Below are positions 1 through 5,451 of a DNA stretch of 5,451 bases, in pieces; the stretch's first letter is position 1; every line of letters begins with the position of its first letter. This DNA comes from Chitinophagaceae bacterium. Lineage in GTDB: Bacteria; Bacteroidota; Bacteroidia; Chitinophagales; Chitinophagaceae. The notes beneath the pieces were generated by a model that saw only the letters and a program-made list of their open reading frames with translations, did not search any database and was not told where the DNA came from. The stretch is from NCBI GenBank assembly GCA_025455665.1, contig JALOMC010000322.1:1-5451 (forward strand). Direction: 5' to 3'. The translations under genes and the position numbers were made by a program.

Positions 1-2561
1 CGGATGAACAGGTTTTTCAGGTCGTCGTAGCGGGGACTCACATTCCATACAATATCGCTCAGCGCTTCGCTTACCTGCTGCACATCATCGCCGGCTTTGG
101 CCAATAGCTCGTAAGGCGGGCTGCCCGGCGGCATTTGCCGTTTGGCCAGTTCATTCAGTATCTGAATATTGCTGAGCGAGGCGCCAATATCGTCGTGCAG
201 ATTTTGCGAAATGGTATTGCGCACCCGGTGCAGCGCCAGTATTTGGCGAAGCCGATAGCGGTAAGCCGCATAGAGTGCTGCTGCCAGCAAGCCGGCGCAA
301 AGCGCAATAAACCACCAGCGCCACCAAAAAGGCGATTCAATCCGAATGGAAAGCCGGAATACTTCGCTGGCGCTACCACCCGCCCCGCGGGCCATTAGCT
401 GCAGTTCGTATTGGCCGGGCCGCAGCGCTGCCAGCACCAGGTTGGGCTCTTCCAGTTTTTGCCAGGGCAGGTCGTTTTTTTGCTGGTACAGCCGGTAGTA
501 GTAGGTGGTGGCCTGCGGATACAGCCAGTGCATGGCGGCAAAACTGATGTTGATATTGTTTTGCGAATGCGACAAGTTGAGTTGGCTGCCTTGCGCCTGG
601 TACACAGTAGCTGGCAGTGCTTCGTTGTTTACCAATAGCTGGCTCACGTGTATTTGCAGCGGCTGCAGCGGCTGGTTCAGCAGGGCTTCGTCAAACACCT
701 GCAGGCCATCCCGCAGGTTTACCAGCACTTTGCCGGCAGGGCTGGCGGCTATACTTCGGTCCAAAAAATCCTGTTCCAGTCCATCGGCCACGCCGTACAC
801 TTCCCATCCGGCTGCTATTTTTTTCAGGGCGCCCAAGCCGCGGTTAGTGGCGGCCAGCAGTTGCGGCAGGCTTCCCATGGCCAGGCTGTTGACGGAGGAA
901 GAGGGAAGTTCTTCGGCCGTCCAACTTTGCACCACCTGCAGGCTGTCGCCATCTATCAGTTGCAGTCCCTGTCCGTCATAGCCTACCCATACGCCGTTTT
1001 TGCCATCTATAGCCATACTCCGCACCACCGATGCAGCCATGCCATTTCCTTCGGTATCGGCAGCGGGTACTTTCTTTATTTCCCGCTTATCAGCATCTAT
1101 GCGGTACAGGCCGTGGTTGGTACCCAGCCAGGCCCTGCCTTTGGCATCGGTGCGCAGGTGGTAGGTGTGCCGTGCTGTCCGGTTGCTTTGCCCGGGTAGC
1201 GGTAGGTGTACCGGCGGCTTGTTGGCCAGGTAGCACACCAGTTCCTGGTCGGTGGCTACCCACAGCCGCCCCCACACATCGTTTTCCATTTGGCGCAGCG
1301 CAGTGGGGGCTGCTGCCAGTTGCGTCGGTATCAGCCTGGCGGCCGCTACATCCACTTCATATTGGCGGCCGCTGTAGTACGCCAGTGCCAGCCAGCGGCC
1401 ATCAGGCGTTTGGGCTATATCGGCAAAGGCTTTGTCAGGCACAGCAGCATCAGATACCGGCTGCAGCCGGCTAAAGTCGGCATTGGCCAGCACCACGCCG
1501 GCCATACCGGCACAAGCCAGCAGGTGTAGTTGTTGCCGGCTATCCCATGCCAGTTCACCTAGTATCAGCTCTTGCTCGCCGGGCCTGAAAGCCATGCGCA
1601 GCCGGCTGCCAAGCCGCAAAAAACTAGGATGCCACTGTAGCAGCTGGCCGGTGGCACCCACCCAAACCCCCGCGGTGGGGGTGGTGCTGATGGATTGTAC
1701 ATCGACGTCGTACCGATTGCTGCCCAGCGGAAACATGCGCTCCAGCCTGGCCTGGCCCGGCCGGTAGCGCAGCAGCCCGCCAAACCCGGTAGTGATCAGT
1801 ACGCTGCTATCGGGCAGCTGTTGCACATCATTGCCCACATAGCCCCGCACACTGCTGCCATCTTCCAGTATTTCGGGTAAGCGGTATAGTTGGTTGGCCC
1901 TGGCGGGCAGGTGGTAAAAGCCCTGCCCCCAGCTTACCAGCCAAAGGCCACCGCGACCATCGGGGGCGGCAGCCGTAAGGCCAGGTATACGCCGGCTGCC
2001 TGGCAGCGGATACTGCTGCTGAAACTGGCCGCTGGATACCTGCAACCGATACACGGCATCTGTACATATTACCCACAGCGAGCTGGCATCGGCCACCTCT
2101 ACATCTACCACTACATTATTGGCAGGCAGGCCAGGCCTTGGCTGTAGCAGCCGAAAGCTATCGTTAGCGGCTGTATACTTTAGTAAGCCACCGTCGGTAG
2201 CAGCCCACAACAGGCCCTGCCCATCCAGCAGCAGCTTGCCAATGCGCTGGCTGGTTTGCGCCCGGGGCCAAAGCACGGGCCAGCGGTCTTCCAGCACATC
2301 GGCTATCTGGTTATCGGTAAGGCCGGCGGCCGATTGAAAATAGCTGCGATACCGGCGCCCGTCGAAGCGGATCAGCCCATCGCTGCTGGCTATCCACAGG
2401 TAGCCATCGCGGCCCTGGTGCACTTTATGGATGCGCTTGCCCGCCAGGGCAGGTAGCTGGCGGTAAAGCATAAACGGGCCCGAACGCTCCTGCGCCAGTC
2501 CGCTCAGGCAGCAGATCAGGCTTGCCATGAGCCAGCCACAAAGATTGCTTTTGTGCCGCAT
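1..2561 (-). CDS. Two-component sensor histidine kinase with periplasmic beta-propeller, Y_Y_Y domain and HisKA_3 domain (C-terminus beyond the window)
   Basis: This is a membrane sensor kinase: a periplasmic propeller senses an unknown signal and a cytoplasmic HisKA_3 kinase would phosphorylate a response regulator, usually of the NarL/LuxR class. The frame is open from the ATG at 2561 to the left edge (853 full codons). Residues 1-23 look like a signal peptide (RHK n-region, hydrophobic core, GLA/Q cleavage). From about residue 44 to 640 run some 13 degenerate propeller blades of the type DGYLWIASSDGLIRFDG (52-68). A Y_Y_Y domain follows (about 660-742, with YYY at 687-689), then a transmembrane helix (about 749-767). 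The phosphoacceptor motif LHDDIGASLS has its histidine at residue 789, and DIVWNVSP follows. The HATPase domain is off the window. ATG 2561 is preferred over ATG 2528, which would lose the basic n-region. Upstream the frame is open to a stop at 2697-2699 without another ATG. No frameshift is seen. The ligand cannot be told. Confidence 0.93.
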   Translation of the reverse strand, partial: MRHKSNLCGWLMASLICCLSGLAQERSGPFMLYRQLPALAGKRIHKVHQGRDGYLWIASSDGLIRFDGRRYRSYFQSAAGLTDNQIADVLEDRWPVLWPRAQTSQRIGKLLLDGQGLLWAATDGGLLKYTAANDSFRLLQPRPGLPANNVVVDVEVADASSLWVICTDAVYRLQVSSGQFQQQYPLPGSRRIPGLTAAAPDGRGGLWLVSWGQGFYHLPARANQLYRLPEILEDGSSVRGYVGNDVQQLPDSSVLITTGFGGLLRYRPGQARLERMFPLGSNRYDVDVQSISTTPTAGVWVGATGQLLQWHPSFLRLGSRLRMAFRPGEQELILGELAWDSRQQLHLLACAGMAGVVLANADFSRLQPVSDAAVPDKAFADIAQTPDGRWLALAYYSGRQYEVDVAAARLIPTQLAAAPTALRQMENDVWGRLWVATDQELVCYLANKPPVHLPLPGQSNRTARHTYHLRTDAKGRAWLGTNHGLYRIDADKREIKKVPAADTEGNGMAASVVRSMAIDGKNGVWVGYDGQGLQLIDGDSLQVVQSWTAEELPSSSVNSLAMGSLPQLLAATNRGLGALKKIAAGWEVYGVADGLEQDFLDRSIAASPAGKVLVNLRDGLQVFDEALLNQPLQPLQIHVSQLLVNNEALPATVYQAQGSQLNLSHSQNNINISFAAMHWLYPQATTYYYRLYQQKNDLPWQKLEEPNLVLAALRPGQYELQLMARGAGGSASEVFRLSIRIESPFWWRWWFIALCAGLLAAALYAAYRYRLRQILALHRVRNTISQNLHDDIGASLSNIQILNELAKRQMPPGSPPYELLAKAGDDVQQVSEALSDIVWNVSPRYDDLKNLFI

Positions 2562-2604
2562 GCCGCTGAAAGTTAGCAAGCTGTGCCATGCATGCGGCAC
2601 AAAA
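2549..2604 (-). repeat. Perfect 14-bp inverted repeat spanning the kinase start codon
   Basis: TTTTGTGCCGCATG at 2549-2562 is repeated in inverted orientation as CATGCGGCACAAAA at 2591-2604, with 28 bases between the arms. In the kinase mRNA the downstream arm covers the ATG (2561-2559) and the next codons, so pairing would bury the start. The upstream arm can instead form a local 6-bp hairpin: TGTGCC (2601-2596) with GGCACA (2587-2582). The two pairings exclude each other because they share that arm. It could equally be a protein-binding site on DNA. The repeat is certain; its role is inferred. Confidence 0.8.
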
Positions 2605-2635
2605 AAAGTACCGCCCCGGAGATGAAGGACGGTAC
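2601..2635 (-). terminator. Intrinsic terminator upstream of the kinase start
   Basis: Read on the minus strand, GTACCGTCCT (2635-2626) pairs with GGGGCGGTAC (2617-2608). The 10-bp stem has two G-U pairs, the loop is 8 bases, and seven Ts (2607-2601) follow at once. This is the classic Rho-independent form. No minus-strand protein gene lies upstream for it to end, since korA points the other way. It therefore either ends a small RNA or acts within the kinase leader, about 40 bases before the ATG. On the plus strand no T-tract follows, so it is one-directional. Confidence 0.7.
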
Positions 2636-2756
2636 CGAGGTGTGGTGTGGGGTTTCTAGCTTCGTTGTAGTCAGGGTTGTTTGGAAATGGAGGTGCTTAA
2701 AGGGCGGGTTTTACAACAGCCACCAGCAGCGAAACCCCGGGCTGTGGCGGATGCTT

Positions 2757-2788
2757 CAAATGTCTACTGCTGGTAATAGGGGGGCAAT
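2757..2788 (-). promoter_or_regulatory. Candidate Bacteroidota-type promoter directed at the kinase
   Basis: On the minus strand, ATTG (2788-2785) is followed after 20 bases by GACATTTG (2764-2757). This compares with the Bacteroidota pattern of TTTG at -33 and TAnnTTTG at -7; each box has one mismatch. Transcription would start near 2751, giving a leader of about 190 bases that begins with the hairpin at 2719-2748 and contains the terminator at 2601-2635. A weaker alternative downstream of the terminator is TAACTTTC (2575-2568) with TTTG (2603-2600), but its 24-base spacing is long and it would give an almost leaderless mRNA. Confidence 0.35.
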
Positions 2789-2805
2789 ACCCCGTAGAGG
2801 GTATT
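2786..2805. promoter_or_regulatory. Dyad AATACCC-N6-GGGTATT, possible operator
   Basis: Two perfect 7-base arms (2786-2792 and 2799-2805) flank a 6-base centre. The dyad overlaps the -33 box of the candidate kinase promoter and lies about 70 bases upstream of the korA -7 box, a natural site for a dimeric regulator. On the plus strand it runs into six Ts (2804-2809), so a weak terminator is another reading. There is no gene upstream on that strand for it to serve. Confidence 0.4.
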
Positions 2806-2874
2806 TTTTACAGTTACTGCAGCCAGGTCAGGCCAGCCCCCGACTTACGTGTTCATGCGCAATGAGGCGGCATC

Positions 2875-2888
2875 CTTACATTTGTAAG
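2875..2888 (+). promoter_or_regulatory. Likely korA -7 box inside a perfect palindrome
   Basis: TACATTTG (2877-2884) matches the Bacteroidota -7 consensus TAnnTTTG in full and would place the transcript start near 2889, about 23 bases before the korA ATG. The matching -33 region (about 2852-2857) is weak, which could mean the promoter depends on an activator. The same bases form the palindrome CTTACA-TT-TGTAAG (2875-2888). Its core TACATTTGTA fits the TACANNTGTA operator pattern of CopY/BlaI/MecI-type repressors. A protein bound there would block the promoter. The promoter call is fairly good; the identity of the regulator is speculative. Confidence 0.5.
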
Positions 2889-2911
2889 CACCCAATTTTA
2901 TACTTCGCTAC

Positions 2912-4765
2912 ATGAGTAGTTCAACTCCCGAAACAACCGTTCTGCAAGACGTTGTGATCAAGTTTGCCGGCGATAGCGGCGATGGCATGCAGCTCACCGG
3001 CAGCCAGTTTACCAACAACACAGCCCTGATGGGCATCGACCTTGCCACCTTCCCCGATTTTCCTGCCGAAATACGGGCCCCGCAGGGCACCCTGCCCGGC
3101 GTATCGGGCTTTCAGCTGCGCTTCAGCAGCAATCCGGTATTTACCCCCGGCGACCTGTGCGATGTGCTGGTAGCCATGAATGCGGCAGCACTGAAAGTAA
3201 ACCTGAAAGCACTGAAGGCAGGTGGCAAAATCATAGTAAACACCGATGGCTTTGATGCCAAAAACCTGCGCCTGGCCAACTACCCCGAAGGCGTGAACCC
3301 GCTGGAAGATGGCAGCCTGGATACGTACGATGTCGTAAAAATTGACGTGACCAAGCTGACCCGGGAAGCTACCAAAGAGTTTACCATGGGCACCAAGGAA
3401 AAAGACCGGGCGAAAAACATGTTCGTGCTCGGCTTTTTGTACTGGATGTTCGACCGCGACATGACGAGCACCGTCAATTTTTTGCAGGAAAAATTTGGCA
3501 AGAAAGATGAGATACTGAACAGCAACATTAAAGTGCTGCAGGCTGGCTATCATTATGGCGATACCACCGAAACCTTTACCACCCAGATTAAGGTGGAAAA
3601 GGCCAAAATGAAGCCGGGTGTGTACCGCAGCATCATGGGCAATCAGGCATTGGCCTACGGTCTGATTGCTGCCAGTGAAAAAAGCGGGTTGCCACTGTTT
3701 TTGGGCAGCTACCCCATTACACCAGCCAGCGATATACTGCACGAACTGAGCCGCCACAAAAACTTTGGGGTACGCACTTTTCAGGCCGAAGATGAAATAG
3801 CCGGCATTACCTCGGCCATTGGTGCCGCCTACGGTGGTGCGCTGGGCATTACCACCACCAGCGGCCCGGGTATCGCCCTCAAAACCGAAGCCATGGGCCT
3901 GGCTATGATGTTGGAAATTCCGCTGGTTATCATCAACATTCAGCGGGGTGGCCCCAGCACCGGCCTGCCTACCAAAACCGAGCAGAGCGACCTGATGCAG
4001 GCCTACTACGGCCGTAATGGCGAGGCGCCCATGCCCATCATCAGCGCCAGCACACCGGCCGACTGCTTTGAGGTAGCCATGGAGGCCTGCCGCATAGCCG
4101 TGCAGCACATGACGCCGGTGGTACTGCTAAGCGATGGCTACATAGCCAATGGGGCCGAGCCGTGGCGTTTTCCCAACGTAGAAGATTTGCCTGCCATTCC
4201 GGTGAGCTTTAAAACCGAGCTGGCTGAGGGTGAAGAAAAATACCTGCCTTACCAGCGTGATGAAAAATTGGCAAGGCCATGGGCCATCCCCGGTACGCCG
4301 GGCCTGGAGCACCGCATTGGTGGCCTGGAAAAGCAACACATCACCGGCAACGTAAACTACGAGCCCGATAACCACGAGCTGATGGTGAAACTGCGCCAGG
4401 AAAAAGTAGACCGGCTGGCGCAATTCATTCCTGCGCAGCAGCTGGACAGCGGCCCTGCTACCGGCAAAGTATTGGTGCTGGGCTGGGGTAGTACCTACGG
4501 CGCTATCAAAACAGCCGTGGGCGATCTGCAAGCCGAAGGACATGCCGTGGCCCATGCGCACCTGCGCTATGTTCGGCCTTTTCCGGCCAACCTGGGCGAA
4601 CTGCTGAAAAGCTACGATACCGTACTGGTACCCGAAATCAACAACGGCCAACTCATTCGCATCATCCGCGACCTGTACCTGGTAGATGCCAAACCTTACA
4701 ACAAGATAAAAGGCACGCCTATTACCCGCACCGAGCTGGTAGAAGAAATTCGTAAATACCTGTAG
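2912..4765 (+). CDS. korA: 2-oxoacid:ferredoxin (acceptor) oxidoreductase subunit alpha, fused gamma-alpha, KorA type
   Basis: With a beta subunit, this protein catalyses CoA-dependent oxidative decarboxylation of a 2-oxoacid, most likely 2-oxoglutarate to succinyl-CoA, with ferredoxin as electron acceptor, in the cytoplasm. The complete 617-residue frame has the expected order. The gamma domain (about 12-215) carries AGDSGDGMQLTG at 19-30. The pyrimidine-binding alpha domain (about 240-430) carries YPITP at 267-271, AEDE at 292-295, TTTSGPG at 314-320 and GGPSTGLPTKTEQSD at 346-360. Domain II (about 515-610) carries PEINNGQ at 574-580. YPITP is usual in 2-oxoglutarate and related 2-oxoacid enzymes, but the exact substrate cannot be fixed from sequence. 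The thiamine diphosphate and iron-sulphur contacts of the family sit mainly in the beta subunit, which is not adjacent here. The ATG at 2912 fits the family N-terminus; no Shine-Dalgarno is seen, as is common in Bacteroidota. Confidence 0.95.
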   Translation: MSSSTPETTVLQDVVIKFAGDSGDGMQLTGSQFTNNTALMGIDLATFPDFPAEIRAPQGTLPGVSGFQLRFSSNPVFTPGDLCDVLVAMNAAALKVNLKALKAGGKIIVNTDGFDAKNLRLANYPEGVNPLEDGSLDTYDVVKIDVTKLTREATKEFTMGTKEKDRAKNMFVLGFLYWMFDRDMTSTVNFLQEKFGKKDEILNSNIKVLQAGYHYGDTTETFTTQIKVEKAKMKPGVYRSIMGNQALAYGLIAASEKSGLPLFLGSYPITPASDILHELSRHKNFGVRTFQAEDEIAGITSAIGAAYGGALGITTTSGPGIALKTEAMGLAMMLEIPLVIINIQRGGPSTGLPTKTEQSDLMQAYYGRNGEAPMPIISASTPADCFEVAMEACRIAVQHMTPVVLLSDGYIANGAEPWRFPNVEDLPAIPVSFKTELAEGEEKYLPYQRDEKLARPWAIPGTPGLEHRIGGLEKQHITGNVNYEPDNHELMVKLRQEKVDRLAQFIPAQQLDSGPATGKVLVLGWGSTYGAIKTAVGDLQAEGHAVAHAHLRYVRPFPANLGELLKSYDTVLVPEINNGQLIRIIRDLYLVDAKPYNKIKGTPITRTELVEEIRKYL

Positions 4766-4797
4766 CCGCACAGGCCGATGGCTGACCGATACTTATG

Positions 4798-4834
4798 AGT
4801 GCTGTACTGCCCAAAAGCGTACAGCACTTTTTTT
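4798..4834 (+). terminator. Intrinsic terminator of korA
   Basis: AGTGCTGTAC (4798-4807) pairs perfectly with GTACAGCACT (4819-4828) around an 11-base loop, and a run of seven Ts (4828-4834) completes it. It begins 33 bases after the korA stop codon. With the candidate promoter upstream of korA, it implies a single-gene transcript. No T-tract is present for the opposite strand. Confidence 0.9.
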
Positions 4835-4911
4835 ATGCGTACTGGTTGTAAGGGTGGTTGTTTTATCATTTTGTTTTGAACGCGGATGAAAGCCTGCTGA
4901 AGGATAGAGAA

Positions 4912-4919
4912 TAAATTCG
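4912..4919 (+). promoter_or_regulatory. Weak candidate -7 box for the DUF4369 gene
   Basis: TAAATTCG differs from the TAnnTTTG consensus at one base and lies 17 bases before the ATG at 4937, which would leave a very short leader. No TTTG-like -33 box is found at the usual spacing; the nearest (4875-4878) is too far upstream. A promoter is expected here because the korA terminator isolates this gene, but its position is uncertain. Confidence 0.25.
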
Positions 4920-4936
4920 GACAACAAATTCTTTTT

Positions 4937-5451
4937 ATGCGGCACTACTTTCTCTTGCTGGCAGTACTGGTATTTTCCGGCGCTTTATCTGCACAACCAT
5001 TTCAGCTGTCTGGCACCACCAAAGGCATGCCCGATGGCACCTGGCTGTACTTGACCCTCGAGAGTGGAGAAAGTGCAGCAGATAGTGTGCAAGTGAAGGG
5101 AAATAAGTTTCAGCTGAGCGGTACCCTGCCGCTACCACTTATGAATGTGTTTTTGCACACGGCCGGGCTTCAGCAGTACAAAGGATTTTGGATGGAGCCG
5201 GGCCTGACCACGCTGGTGATGGAAAGCAACGCATTGCAGGAGGCAAAAGTGACCGGCAGCAAGGTGGCTGCGGATGAGGCCATGCTGAACAAGCAACTAA
5301 GGCAGGTGCTAAAACGCATGGAGCAAATAGAAGCGACAGCAGAACACGAAAAAAACGATGCCAAACGGCAACAGCTTATCAGCGAGTATGTAGCATTGGA
5401 AAAAAAGCAAGCCGGTATTCAAAAGCAGTTTATTCGCCAGCATCCAGCGTC
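4937..5451 (+). CDS. Secreted DUF4369-domain protein, probable N-terminus of a TlpA-like thioredoxin (cut by the window edge)
   Basis: The first 171 codons of a gene that continues past the right edge. Residues 1-19 form a clear signal peptide (MRH n-region, long leucine/valine core, ALSA/Q cleavage), so the protein is exported. Residues about 21-110 fit the DUF4369 pattern: a beta-rich start (FQLSGTTKGMPDGTWLYL), a DSVQVKGNKFQLSGTL hairpin and a WMEPG segment. Residues about 112-168 are highly charged and helical, with likely coiled coil, ending in FIRQHPAS. In Bacteroidota this arrangement usually precedes a thioredoxin/AhpC-TSA domain with a CxxC site, which acts in periplasmic disulphide chemistry. 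That domain would lie outside the window, so the redox role is inferred from family architecture. The ATG at 4937 is chosen because the signal peptide begins there; no Shine-Dalgarno is visible. Confidence 0.85.
   Translation, partial: MRHYFLLLAVLVFSGALSAQPFQLSGTTKGMPDGTWLYLTLESGESAADSVQVKGNKFQLSGTLPLPLMNVFLHTAGLQQYKGFWMEPGLTTLVMESNALQEAKVTGSKVAADEAMLNKQLRQVLKRMEQIEATAEHEKNDAKRQQLISEYVALEKKQAGIQKQFIRQHPA

Larger units (their letters stand above)
2562..2911. other. Divergent intergenic region rich in dyads and hairpins
   Basis: These 350 bases separate the start codons of the kinase (minus) and korA (plus). I see no credible protein gene: the one sizeable plus-strand frame runs into the korA start and resembles no family. 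The stretch holds, from left to right, a 14-bp inverted repeat over the kinase start, a minus-strand intrinsic terminator, a bulged hairpin (arms 2719-2727 and 2741-2748), a promoter-like pair on the minus strand, a dyad at 2786-2805, and a palindrome over the likely korA -7 box. This density of structure is more than two simple promoters need. It suggests a structured kinase leader or a small RNA encoded on the minus strand. Confidence 0.7.

Noticed and set aside
505..1199. Overlapping plus-strand frames of up to 183 codons opposite the kinase
   Set aside because: The minus-strand kinase frame is continuous with recognisable domains throughout; these are antisense shadows.
1455..1620. Recurring GCCGGCTGC-like words that suggested REP-type repeats
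   Set aside because: They fall in coding sequence at irregular spacing and reflect favoured codons, with no conserved longer unit.
1664..1682. C-rich/G-rich inverted repeat within the kinase gene
   Set aside because: It is explained by codons for a glycine/proline/threonine-rich propeller loop and has no T-tract or promoter context.
2583..2915. A 110-codon plus-strand frame in the intergenic region
   Set aside because: It covers the hairpins and the korA promoter, runs into the korA start codon and shows no recognisable domain.
2921..4108. A 395-codon open frame on the minus strand opposite korA
   Set aside because: It lies wholly antisense to a clearly conserved gene, and its low-complexity translation resembles no family. 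It is a by-product of korA codon use.
4937..4951. The DUF4369 gene and the kinase both begin ATGCGGCAC (MRH)
   Set aside because: Nine shared bases at the start of two signal peptides are easily chance; the similarity stops straight after.

Overview
The window looks like a chromosomal piece from a moderately GC-rich member of the Bacteroidota, most likely a Chitinophagaceae-like aerobe. This rests on three things: a periplasmic beta-propeller/Y_Y_Y sensor fused to a HisKA_3-type histidine kinase, a DUF4369-type secreted protein (the N-terminal half of Bacteroidota TlpA-like thioredoxins), and start sites without Shine-Dalgarno sequences plus TAnnTTTG-like -7 boxes. The genus is not determined. 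No mobile element, CRISPR array, tRNA or rRNA was seen.

Layout. Positions 1-2561 (minus strand) hold the first 853 codons of a large membrane histidine kinase. Its C-terminal ATPase domain, and any partner response regulator, lie beyond the left edge. Positions 2562-2911 are a 350-base divergent intergenic region unusually rich in dyads. Positions 2912-4765 (plus strand) hold a complete 617-residue 2-oxoacid:ferredoxin oxidoreductase alpha subunit (fused gamma-alpha, KorA type), closed by a strong intrinsic terminator at 4798-4834. From 4937 to the right edge (plus strand) is the N-terminal part of a secreted DUF4369 protein.

The most interesting part is the divergent intergenic region. On the kinase's strand a canonical intrinsic terminator (10-bp stem, 7 Ts) lies about 40 bases before the kinase start codon. 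It is followed by two mutually exclusive hairpins, one of which would bury the start codon. A promoter-like pair sits far enough upstream that the terminator would fall inside the kinase leader. This suggests either attenuation of the kinase gene or a separate small RNA of about 150 nt ending at the terminator. On the other side, the likely korA -7 box lies inside a perfect palindrome containing TACATTTGTA, which fits the CopY/BlaI/MecI operator pattern TACANNTGTA. These regulatory readings are inferences from sequence alone.

The three genes do not form an operon: the kinase is divergent from korA, and a terminator separates korA from the DUF4369 gene. The beta subunit that KorA needs is not next to it.
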